NCBI RefSeq assembly: GCF_000230975.2
Contig: NC_021172.1
Location: 2,294,001 to 2,358,000, forward strand
Reading direction: 5' to 3'
Source: Hyphomicrobium denitrificans 1NES1
GTDB taxonomy: Bacteria > Pseudomonadota > Alphaproteobacteria > Rhizobiales > Hyphomicrobiaceae
Length of the DNA stretch: 64,000 bases
Positions 57,139 to 64,000 of this stretch are shown in pieces. Numbering within the stretch: position 1 is the stretch's first letter; each line of letters begins with the position of its first letter. The notes beneath the pieces are model-generated. The model had not been told where the DNA came from. It worked only from the letters and a program-made list of their open reading frames with translations, and ran no database searches. A program made the translations under genes and the position numbers.

Positions 57139-58239
57139 TCAGCTGAACTTCAATTCCTTATATTCCTTCAAGAGACGCTTCGCGTGATCACGCGCCTTTT
57201 CCCCCTTGACGCTCCCCAAGGTTTTCAACAGCGGCCAACCATTAAAAAGAATGAATTCGTCAAGCTTCGCTTCCATTTCGGCCATCGGCACGGTGAGGTT
57301 TTGGCGATGTTGGTCCTCGAAGTACCGCAGGATCATTTCGATCACGCGATATTTCGTCTTCTGTTCGTCGGGAAGAAGGTAGTTTGTTCCAACCGTCACG
57401 TCCTTCTGCGTCGGCACACCGCGTTTGCCGGTGTGATACGTCAAACCCATGTCAGGCTTTGTCACGTCGGCGCGGCTCATAATCAATTCCGCTGATGTCA
57501 TGGGTTTGCGATCTGCGGTGGCAACCCAAAGCATCTTATTCTCGATTGATGCGAAGAAGTGCTCTGCCGCTTCGCCAGAGCCTTTGTAATCCGGGCAAAG
57601 AGTGCACAACCGCTTTACCTCGCGATATGCATTCGCGCCAGACGCTCGAATTTCGTCGACGATATCGCGCAGCTCGGCGACCAAACCGGGATCGTCTGGC
57701 TCTTTGAGCCGGCGCTTGTCGATAACGAAGCCCTTGGTAGCAAACTGAACTAAAAGCGCAGTCGCCCACTTGCGAAACAGCACACCCGCAGCGGAGTTGA
57801 CGCGGTAGCCGACGTAGAACGCAACATCCAGAGTGTAATGTAGGGTTTCGCGTCTGACATCGCGATTCCCCTCTTTTTGAACTACCGGAAATTTTCCGGT
57901 AGTTGCCGCCTGCAACTCGCCATCTGCGACAAACTTTTTAATGTGATCGCCGACGGTGTCGGTATCCACACCGAACATTTGCGCAAGTTGCTTCTGGGTA
58001 AACCACGGCTGATCGCCAGAATACCGAAGCTCGTGGTGGACGCCTTGATCATCCACGTAAATGAGGAATCGATCACCTGTGTCGTCCTCGATGAGATGGA
58101 CTGGGCCATCTCCGTCAGTGACTGCGACGCCTTTGCCCGGTAACTCCGAAGGCCACACTTGCGCAAAGCGCCCAAGTGCTTCGTCAAATTCCATGTCAAG
58201 CTTTAGGGGCTTTTCGTAGGTCTTCTTTGGTCTGGTCAT
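57139..58239 (-). CDS. Transposon passenger: RhuM family protein with N-terminal extension
   Basis: The 366-residue protein has an N-terminal region of about 85 residues (LIEDDTGDRFLIYVDDQGVH) not seen in standard RhuM. The RhuM core follows: WFTQKQLAQMFGVDTDTVGD with HIKKF (helix-turn-helix), an ATTGKFPVVQKEGNRDVRRE segment, LDVAFYVGYRVNSAAGVLFR, KWATALLVQFATKGFVIDKR and RLKEP. The C-terminal half with AAEHFFASIENKMLWVATA also fits. RhuM proteins resemble phage antirepressor/KilA-like factors; the true role is unknown. Its start lies 44 nt inside the transposase gene, so translation is probably coupled. Confidence 0.85.
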   Translation of the reverse strand: MTRPKKTYEKPLKLDMEFDEALGRFAQVWPSELPGKGVAVTDGDGPVHLIEDDTGDRFLIYVDDQGVHHELRYSGDQPWFTQKQLAQMFGVDTDTVGDHIKKFVADGELQAATTGKFPVVQKEGNRDVRRETLHYTLDVAFYVGYRVNSAAGVLFRKWATALLVQFATKGFVIDKRRLKEPDDPGLVAELRDIVDEIRASGANAYREVKRLCTLCPDYKGSGEAAEHFFASIENKMLWVATADRKPMTSAELIMSRADVTKPDMGLTYHTGKRGVPTQKDVTVGTNYLLPDEQKTKYRVIEMILRYFEDQHRQNLTVPMAEMEAKLDEFILFNGWPLLKTLGSVKGEKARDHAKRLLKEYKELKFS

Positions 58240-59140
58240 ACGTCAGCGCCTTATAGGTCAATCGTCCATCGACTTGCGACAGGAGATCATTGACGCGCTC
58301 ACCCTCTTCCATATCGCGGCGGTTGTACCGATAGCACATTTCGCCGAGATAGCGATCCAGGTGCTTGAATGAAACGTGATGATGAATCCCATAAATCTGG
58401 CGCTTGAATAGGCTCCAAGCGCCTTCGATGCCGTTCGTGTGAATGTAGAAATAGCGCGAGAACTCGCCCGCGCTGTGGTTGACGCTGTGGACGGTGTATG
58501 GCCCGTCAAGCTCACGATAGCTTGAATGCTCGTCCGTCATCAGCGTTGCGCCATCCTTGACGTTGTCGAACACACGACCGCGCACGGTGCGACCTTGGAG
58601 ATTGGCAATCGTTGCAGCCCGTAGGTCGCCCTTGCGCTCCAGCATTCCGAACACGATTGCTTTCGGCTTCGGACCTTTCTTGCGGTCTGCTGCGTGGCGG
58701 TTCTGTTCTTTGCCACCGAAATAGCTTTCGTCGATCTCAACCTGTCCCTTTAAAGGGCGGTTGAAAGACCTCGTTCTAGCGGCATAGCGCAAGCGATGAA
58801 GAACGAACCACGCCGTTTTCTGCGTGATCTGTAAATCCTTGGCGAGCTGCGTGCTGGCGATACCTTTCTTGTGGCTCGTGATCAGCCAGATCGCGGCGAA
58901 CCATTTGCGCAGCGGCAGTTTCGTATCCTCGAAAATCGTGCCTACCTTGATCGAAAAGCGCTGACGGCAGTCGTGGCACTTGTGCGTCCGCTTATCGGAG
59001 AAGTGCATAACCCGCTTGGAGTTGCAGTAGGGGCAGAAAGCGCCGTCACGCCAGCGGATCGCACGGAGGTGATCGATTGCAGCTTGCTCATCCGGAAAGG
59101 CTTCGAAGAACTGATAAAGGCTTTTGATCTCGCGCTTCAT
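58196..59140 (-). CDS. IS1595 family (ISXO2-like) transposase
   Basis: The 314-residue transposase has an N-terminal zinc ribbon (FCPYCNSKRVMHFSDKRTHK, then CHDC) and a helix-turn-helix (IASTQLAKDLQITQKTAWFV). The catalytic domain has first Asp in VEIDESYFGGKEQNRH, second Asp in ATLMTDEHSSYRELDG, and HTNGIEGAWSLFKRQIYGIH containing the Asn and Glu typical of the family's DD(N/K)E site. GGAGGG lies about twelve bases before the ATG, and a good promoter lies in the right terminal repeat. Confidence 0.95.
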   Translation of the reverse strand: MKREIKSLYQFFEAFPDEQAAIDHLRAIRWRDGAFCPYCNSKRVMHFSDKRTHKCHDCRQRFSIKVGTIFEDTKLPLRKWFAAIWLITSHKKGIASTQLAKDLQITQKTAWFVLHRLRYAARTRSFNRPLKGQVEIDESYFGGKEQNRHAADRKKGPKPKAIVFGMLERKGDLRAATIANLQGRTVRGRVFDNVKDGATLMTDEHSSYRELDGPYTVHSVNHSAGEFSRYFYIHTNGIEGAWSLFKRQIYGIHHHVSFKHLDRYLGEMCYRYNRRDMEEGERVNDLLSQVDGRLTYKALTYDQTKEDLRKAPKA

Positions 59141-59165
59141 GACCCGTGCCCTCCGTCTGCCATTC

Positions 59166-59194
59166 TATATAGCGCGAATCGGTGTTTGGGTCAA
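59166..59194 (-). promoter_or_regulatory. Transposase promoter overlapping the right terminal repeat
   Basis: On the minus strand TTGACC (59194-59189), a 17-nt spacer and TATATA (59171-59166) form a near-consensus promoter 25 nt before the transposase ATG. The -35 element is part of the terminal repeat, so transposase binding could repress it. Confidence 0.65.
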
Positions 59195-59211
59195 GCACGT
59201 ATATAATTGCC
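59184..59211 (-). repeat. Right terminal inverted repeat
   Basis: Read from 59211 leftwards on the minus strand it starts GGCAATTATATAC and contains TTGACCCAAAC, matching the left end at 20 of 28 positions. Confidence 0.78.
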
Positions 59212-59219
59212 GCTCGCTC
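59212..59219 (+). repeat. Right target-site duplication
   Basis: GCTCGCTC, identical to 56426-56433, directly follows the right end of the transposon. Confidence 0.85.
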
Positions 59220-59396
59220 TATCCGCGACGGCACATAAAGACTTGTTTATATGTTGTTGCGTGCCCCAGCCGAGTTCGGTATAGGGAGCGCCGACCGACC
59301 CAAAAATAATGCGTATGCGACATTTTGCGGAGGGTTCACTCGTCACCGTGCGCGCTCTGGGCGTCCGGTCCCGAACCACCGCGTTGAGGAGCACAC

Positions 59397-60806
59397 ATGA
59401 GTTCGAAATTCACGGACTACATCGTCAAGGATCTGAGCCTGGCGGAGTGGGGACGCAAGGAAATCTCAATCGCCGAAACAGAAATGCCGGGCCTGATGGC
59501 AACCCGCGAGGAGTTCGGCACCAAGAAGCCACTGAAAGGCGCGCGCATCGCTGGCTCGCTCCACATGACGATCCAGACCGCGGTGCTGATCGAGACGCTC
59601 GCGGCCCTTGGCGCCGACATCCGCTGGGTCTCCTGCAACATCTATTCAACCCAGGACCATGCCGCTGCCGCGATTGCCGCAGCCGGCATCCCTGTCTTCG
59701 CCTGGAAGGGCGAAAGCCTCATCGAATACTGGGATTACACGCGCAAGCTCTTTGAATGGGGCGACGGCGGCGTGCCGAACATGATCCTCGACGATGGCGG
59801 CGACGCGACGCTGTTCGTCCATCTGGGGCTCCGCGCCGAGAACGGCGATACGGATTTCCTCGACAAGGGAGGCTCGGAAGAAGAACAGGTTCTCTTCGCG
59901 CTCATCAAGAAGACGCTGAAGGAAAAGCCCAAAGGCTGGTTCGCAACCATCGCGACAAACATCAAGGGTGTCTCGGAAGAAACGACGACTGGTGTCCACC
60001 GCCTCTACGAGATGCAAAAGGATGGTACGCTGCTGTTCCCGGCGATCAACGTCAACGACAGCGTCACGAAATCGAAATTCGACAACCTTTACGGCTGCCG
60101 CGAAAGCCTCGTCGACGGCATCCGCCGCGGCACCGACGTGATGATGGCCGGCAAGATCGCCATGGTTGCGGGCTTCGGCGATGTGGGCAAAGGCTCTGCG
60201 GCGTCGTTGAGGAACGCCGGCTGCCGCGTCATGGTCTCCGAGATCGATCCCATCTGCGCGCTGCAGGCGGCGATGGAAGGCTATGAAGTCGTGACGATGG
60301 AAGCTGCAGCGCCGCGCGCCGACATCTTCGTGACTGCGACCGGCAATAAGGACATCATCACGGTCGACCACATGCGCGCAATGAAAGACCGCGCCATCGT
60401 CTGCAACATTGGCCACTTCGATAATGAGATCCAAGTCGCGGGTCTCAAAAACTTCAAGTGGAACAATATCAAGCCGCAGGTCGACGAGATCGAGTTCCCG
60501 ACAGGCCGCCGCATCATCCTGCTGTCCGAGGGGCGCCTCGTAAACCTCGGCAATGCCATGGGGCATCCGTCGTTCGTCATGTCGGCGTCCTTCACAAACC
60601 AGACGCTGGCCCAGATCGAGCTCTTCACGAACCACGGCAAGTACCACAAGAAGGTCTACACGTTGCCTAAGCACCTCGACGAGAAGGTCGCCATGCTGCA
60701 CCTCTCCAAAATCGGCGCGACACTCACCAAGCTCCGACCCGATCAGGCGGCCTACATCGGCGTCAAGCCGGAGGGCCCCTTCAAGTCCGATCACTACCGT
60801 TACTAG
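59397..60806 (+). CDS. ahcY: Adenosylhomocysteinase
   Basis: AhcY cleaves S-adenosylhomocysteine to adenosine and homocysteine, sustaining methylation. The 469-residue protein is full length for the longer bacterial form: [40 protein letters not shown], the NAD site [39 protein letters not shown] and the end [12 protein letters not shown], whose Lys and Tyr residues reach the partner subunit. GAGGAG lies close before the ATG. The transposon inserted 177 bp upstream, so the native promoter may be intact. A clear terminator follows. Confidence 0.98.
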   Translation: MSSKFTDYIVKDLSLAEWGRKEISIAETEMPGLMATREEFGTKKPLKGARIAGSLHMTIQTAVLIETLAALGADIRWVSCNIYSTQDHAAAAIAAAGIPVFAWKGESLIEYWDYTRKLFEWGDGGVPNMILDDGGDATLFVHLGLRAENGDTDFLDKGGSEEEQVLFALIKKTLKEKPKGWFATIATNIKGVSEETTTGVHRLYEMQKDGTLLFPAINVNDSVTKSKFDNLYGCRESLVDGIRRGTDVMMAGKIAMVAGFGDVGKGSAASLRNAGCRVMVSEIDPICALQAAMEGYEVVTMEAAAPRADIFVTATGNKDIITVDHMRAMKDRAIVCNIGHFDNEIQVAGLKNFKWNNIKPQVDEIEFPTGRRIILLSEGRLVNLGNAMGHPSFVMSASFTNQTLAQIELFTNHGKYHKKVYTLPKHLDEKVAMLHLSKIGATLTKLRPDQAAYIGVKPEGPFKSDHYRY

Positions 60807-60843
60807 CGCGCGGCCGATGCCGCACTATTGCGCCTGAGTATGG

Positions 60844-60871
60844 AAGGGGCTTTAGCGGAAGCCCCTTTGTC
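60844..60871 (+). terminator. Rho-independent terminator of ahcY
   Basis: AAGGGGC (60844-60850) pairs with GCCCCTT (60861-60867) across a 10-nt loop and is followed by TGTCATTT. Confidence 0.82.
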
Positions 60872-61067
60872 ATTTACCTGCGGCCATCCGGGCCCCTTGA
60901 ACGCGGCTCCGGAGAAACACTTCAACGCCGTTTCGGCCTAACGCGTTGACCGCGCTGGCGATACCGCGCACCGCGCCCCATACTCATGATGATTCGTACT
61001 GCGTCGGTCGAAGCGATAAAGCGCATGTGCAGCCCGCCTGGGGCGCGCGGGCGCTTATGCGGCTGCA

Positions 61068-63587
61068 ATGGGACGGATGCGCCTTTCATATCCCCAAGAC
61101 CCGAAACTGACCACACGCCTGCAGTTGGCGCTGCTGCTCATCGCGGCTATGGCCTGCGTTGCGACTATGCTCGCGAGTTTTGTGGACAGGCACAATATCG
61201 GGTCGGTGGAGTTCGATCTCCGCCATATCTGGCTGATCTTGGCGATTGCCGGCGGCGGTCTTACGGCCATCGCCGTCATCTGGCGCATGGGCAGCGTCGC
61301 CCGGCGCGAGGCGCGAACGGCGAAAACCGAAAGTGCGCAGCTCCGCCGCAACCTTGCCGCCGCCGACGCGATCATTCGTGCCGAACCGCAAGTCCTGGTG
61401 TTCTGGGAGCAAGGCCAGGCGGTCCGCATCGTTTCCCATACGCTGGCGAACGTCCCTGGGTTGCCGGAGCATCACGCGGAAATCCTCCGCTTCGGCCAGT
61501 GGCTGGAAACTACGTCTGCTCATTCTCTGAAAGCCGCCCTCGACAAACTCTTCGTCAACGGCCGCTCGTTCAGCGTCATCCTGAAGACGATCGCCGGAGG
61601 TATCATCGAAGCCGAGGGGCGGGCGGCGGGCGGCCGTGCGGTTCTGCGTCTCAAGGAAGTTTCCGGCTACAAGCTTGAGATCGCCCGCATAGAAGACCAG
61701 CACGCAATGCTTGCGCGCGATATTCGATCGAGCCGCGCACTTCTGAATACGTTGCCGATGCCAGTTTGGTTGCGCGGTGTCGACAATCGCCTGATCTGGG
61801 TCAACGCCGCGTACGTCCAGGCCGTCGACGCAAAGAGCGAAATCGAAGTTCTCGAACACCAAATCGAGCTGCTTGAAGCGCGGCAGCGCAAATCCGTTTC
61901 ACGGGCACTCGCTGCGGGCCAAACCTACAAATCCCGCATTCATCTGGTCTCCGGCGGCGAACGCAAGGCTCACGAGGTCATCGTGCTACCGGTCGATGGG
62001 ATGACTGCCGGCGCGGCCATCGACGTTACCGATATTGAAAGCGCGCAGGGAGAGCTTGAACGGCAAAGCTCGGCCTATGACCGCACGCTTGACCGCGTCG
62101 AAACGGCCGTCGCGATTTTCAGCCCCGACCACAAACTCGCCTTCTACAATGCAGCTTTCGCGAAACTCTGGTCGCTCGATACCGACTGGCTCTCGTCCCA
62201 CCCAAGCGACAGCGTCATTCTCGATCGGCTTCGCGAAATCGGCGTGCTTGAACCGGTCGTCAATCACCGCGATTGGAAAGTTCAGGTGCTGGCGTGCTAC
62301 CAGACGGGAACTCCGCTCGACGACACATGGAATCTGACCGACGGCCGCATTCTTCACGTCATGGCCGAACAACGCCCCGACGGTGGCGTGACGTTCCTGT
62401 TCGCCGACGAGACCGAACGTCTGGCACTCGAAAGCCGCTACAATGCTTTGATCGACGTGCAGCGCGAAACACTCGACAGCCTCAAGGAAGGCGTCGCTGT
62501 GTTCGGCACCAATGGTCGCCTGAAGCTATTCAACAGAGCCTTCTGCAGTATCTGGCAGATGCAGCCAAAGAGGCTGGCCGAACTGCCGCACGTCGGCGAA
62601 GTCATCGCCGCGGCCCAGACGCTGCACCCTGACAACGATGCGTGGCTCAGGATCGGACGCGCCGTCACAGCCTTCCTCGACGAACGCGAGACCTTTGCGG
62701 GTCAGATGATGCGCGATGACGGCGTCGTCATAGACTATGCCCTGATGCCGCTTCCGGACGGTGCTACTCTTCTGACATTTGCCGATGTGACTGACGCCAA
62801 GCGCGCTGAGCGCGCCCTCGTCGAGCGCAACGAGGCCCTCGTCGCCGCCGACCGTCTAAAAATGAACTTCATCGGCCATATCTCTTACGAGCTTCGTACG
62901 CCGCTCCAGACCATCATCGGTTTTACACAGCTCATGGCCGATCCGGCATTCGGAGATTTGACCGCCAAGCAGCGCGAATATCTTGCTGACATCATGTCAT
63001 CGTCGACAACGCTGCAAACCATCATCAATGATATTCTTGATCTTGCGACCATTGACGCCGGTGTCCTGCAGTTAAAGCCGACACCTGTTGGCGTGCGCGC
63101 GCTCATCGACGCGGCCATCCTCGGCATTCGCGAGCGTGCCGTACGAAACCGCCTGACAATCGAAATTGCGATTGCGGACGAGGTTACGGAGTTTGTAGCC
63201 GACGAAGCCCGCATGCGCCAGGTTCTATATTACCTGCTTTCGAACGCCGTCGGATTCTCGAAGATCAATGGCACGGTGCGGCTTTCCTGCTGGAGCGAGG
63301 ATGGCACAATCATTTTCAGAGTCGAAGATGATGGTGTCGGCATTCCGAAAGACCGAATTGGACGCATTTTCGACCGCTTCGAAAGTCAAAGCCACGGCTC
63401 CGATCATCGGGGCGCGGGCCTCGGCCTTTCTATCGTCAAAAGCCTGGTGGAATTGCACGGCGGCACGATAGAAGTCTTTTCCGAGGAAAACCGGGGCACC
63501 CGCGTAATCATCCGGATACCGAAGCGCCCGGCCGCTCCAACGGGCGATGGCTCGGCGTGGCTGGCAAGTGGCGGACGGGCAGCATAA
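61068..63587 (+). CDS. divL: DivL-like PAS sensor kinase homologue with Tyr in place of the phospho-accepting His
   Basis: The 839-residue protein has two N-terminal TM helices (TTRLQLALLLIAAMACVATM; HIWLILAIAGGGLTAIAVIW) and several PAS domains (about 120-570), with VETAVAIFSPDHKLAFYNAA and SLKEGVAVFGTNGRLKLFNR. An H-box region FIGHISYELRTPLQTIIGFT follows, where Tyr607 replaces the canonical His before ELRTPL. The ATPase domain is complete: YLLSNAVGFSKINGTVRLS, VEDDGVGIPKDRIGRIFDRF, GAGLGLSIVKSLVELHGG. Tyrosine at this site defines DivL, a cell-cycle regulator in Caulobacter that acts on CckA and reads DivK. The tsaE gene follows 12 nt later, as in relatives. ATG 61077 is an alternative start. 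Confidence 0.85.
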   Translation: MGRMRLSYPQDPKLTTRLQLALLLIAAMACVATMLASFVDRHNIGSVEFDLRHIWLILAIAGGGLTAIAVIWRMGSVARREARTAKTESAQLRRNLAAADAIIRAEPQVLVFWEQGQAVRIVSHTLANVPGLPEHHAEILRFGQWLETTSAHSLKAALDKLFVNGRSFSVILKTIAGGIIEAEGRAAGGRAVLRLKEVSGYKLEIARIEDQHAMLARDIRSSRALLNTLPMPVWLRGVDNRLIWVNAAYVQAVDAKSEIEVLEHQIELLEARQRKSVSRALAAGQTYKSRIHLVSGGERKAHEVIVLPVDGMTAGAAIDVTDIESAQGELERQSSAYDRTLDRVETAVAIFSPDHKLAFYNAAFAKLWSLDTDWLSSHPSDSVILDRLREIGVLEPVVNHRDWKVQVLACYQTGTPLDDTWNLTDGRILHVMAEQRPDGGVTFLFADETERLALESRYNALIDVQRETLDSLKEGVAVFGTNGRLKLFNRAFCSIWQMQPKRLAELPHVGEVIAAAQTLHPDNDAWLRIGRAVTAFLDERETFAGQMMRDDGVVIDYALMPLPDGATLLTFADVTDAKRAERALVERNEALVAADRLKMNFIGHISYELRTPLQTIIGFTQLMADPAFGDLTAKQREYLADIMSSSTTLQTIINDILDLATIDAGVLQLKPTPVGVRALIDAAILGIRERAVRNRLTIEIAIADEVTEFVADEARMRQVLYYLLSNAVGFSKINGTVRLSCWSEDGTIIFRVEDDGVGIPKDRIGRIFDRFESQSHGSDHRGAGLGLSIVKSLVELHGGTIEVFSEENRGTRVIIRIPKRPAAPTGDGSAWLASGGRAA

Positions 63588-63599
63588 GTTCCAGGTGTT

Positions 63600-64000
63600 A
63601 TGAGTTCATTCCAGTTCCGCGATCTGTCCGAAAACGACGTTATCCGTCTTGCCGACGAGATGGCTTTTTTCCTGCAGCCCGGCGACACGCTTTGTCTCGA
63701 AGGCGATCTCGGAGCCGGCAAATCGACGTTCGCACGCGCCTTGATACGGACGCTTTCCGGCGACCCCGCTCTCGACGTTCCGAGCCCGACCTTCACGTTG
63801 ACGCAAAGCTATGAGACACCACGCTTCGACGTCGCGCATTTCGACCTTTATCGCCTCACCGACCCAGAAGAACTCGACGAACTTGGACTTGAGACGGCGC
63901 TGAACCGCGGTATTGCCGTGATCGAGTGGCCGTCGCGCGGCGCCGATCGCATACCTCCGGAGCATATCACGCTATTGCTCGAAGAAGGCGACAGCGAAAG
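63600..64000 (+). CDS. tsaE: tRNA threonylcarbamoyladenosine biosynthesis protein TsaE (N-terminal part)
   Basis: The frame runs from ATG 63600 off the right edge, giving about 133 residues. The Walker A motif is in CLEGDLGAGKSTFARALIR, then VPSPTFTLTQSYETPRFDVA and HFDLYRLTDPEELDELGLET, and VIEWPSRGADRIP, all typical of the TsaE ATPase that works with TsaB and TsaD in t6A tRNA modification. In alphaproteobacteria it is often fused to a sugar-phosphate kinase domain; whether that is so here lies outside the window. Confidence 0.95.
   Translation, partial: MSSFQFRDLSENDVIRLADEMAFFLQPGDTLCLEGDLGAGKSTFARALIRTLSGDPALDVPSPTFTLTQSYETPRFDVAHFDLYRLTDPEELDELGLETALNRGIAVIEWPSRGADRIPPEHITLLLEEGDSE

Larger units (their letters stand above)
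56434..59211. mobile_element. IS1595-family transposon with two passenger genes
   Basis: The 2,778-bp element begins GGCAATTA and ends TAATTGCC. It is bordered by a perfect 8-bp direct repeat, the duplication size expected for the IS1595 family. Imperfect terminal repeats match at 20 of 28 positions. Inside are an ISXO2/IS1595-type transposase gene, a RhuM-family gene overlapping it by 44 nt, and on the other strand a gene for a membrane protein. All three frames are intact, so the element may be active. Members of this family are known to carry passenger genes; I do not know this particular set. Confidence 0.87.

Noticed and set aside
59220..59396. Possible S-adenosylhomocysteine riboswitch upstream of ahcY
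   Set aside because: I looked for the conserved SAH-aptamer core before the start codon and did not find a convincing match. A covariance-model search would settle it.
59646..60794. 382-codon minus-strand frame inside ahcY
   Set aside because: ahcY is certain on the plus strand, and the antisense product has no recognised motif.

Overview
The window reads as chromosomal DNA of an alphaproteobacterium of the order Hyphomicrobiales (Rhizobiales). The best guess is a Hyphomicrobium-like methylotroph, but the genus is an inference. The order-level call rests on conserved gene blocks: NYN protein / family 5 uracil-DNA glycosylase / smpB / dapA / slt at the left; pckA / chvI / chvG / hprK / PTS EIIA / HPr / ahcY / divL-like / tsaE at the right; an NnrR-NnrS nitric-oxide module; and several promoters of the EcfG general-stress type. 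Coding density and GC are high throughout. I see no rRNA, tRNA or CRISPR array.

Layout. 0-6.4 kb: housekeeping genes (NYN, UDG, a cysteine-less redoxin, smpB, dapA, lytic transglycosylase, hydrolase). 6.3-10.6 kb: an envelope operon of an OmpA/BON protein, a 32-residue membrane peptide and an anchored helix-hairpin-helix protein. 10.9-14.9 kb: a truncated siroheme-synthase-like gene, a PQQ sugar dehydrogenase whose C-terminal cytochrome c is out of frame, and a beta-propeller protein. 15.2-19.4 kb: an RND efflux pair. 19.5-23 kb: many small genes with stress-type promoters. 23.2-25.7 kb: an EmrAB-type exporter. 25.7-29.3 kb: two single-domain response regulators and the NO-response module. 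29.3-45 kb: a mosaic of small stress genes, lipid and cell-wall enzymes, two glycosyltransferase-type membrane enzymes, a dioxygenase, a HAD phosphatase and a histidine-rich redoxin. 45-48.5 kb: GT39 enzyme, pyrE, dienelactone hydrolase. 48.8-54.8 kb: the pckA-ChvGI-PTS regulatory locus. 54.8-56.2 kb: a TadG-like von Willebrand protein. 56.4-59.2 kb: a complete IS1595-type transposon with two passenger genes. 59.4-64 kb: ahcY, a DivL-like pseudo-kinase and the start of tsaE.

The two strongest new observations are as follows. (1) An intact 2,778-bp IS1595-family element (56434-59211) has a perfect 8-bp target duplication, imperfect terminal repeats that contain inward-facing promoters, a RhuM-family passenger gene overlapping the transposase gene, and a second passenger encoding an unrecognised membrane protein. 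(2) Five exact GGAAC-N16/17-CGTT promoters each sit just upstream of, and point at, a small gene (CsbD, a 66-aa protein, a 60-aa membrane protein, a 48-aa membrane peptide and a DUF3175 protein). This predicts a scattered EcfG general-stress regulon. Other notable points are the frameshifted quinoprotein-cytochrome fusion, a siroheme synthase with an eroded methyltransferase half, a histidine/cysteine-rich 57-bp tandem repeat and an NnrR-type operator.
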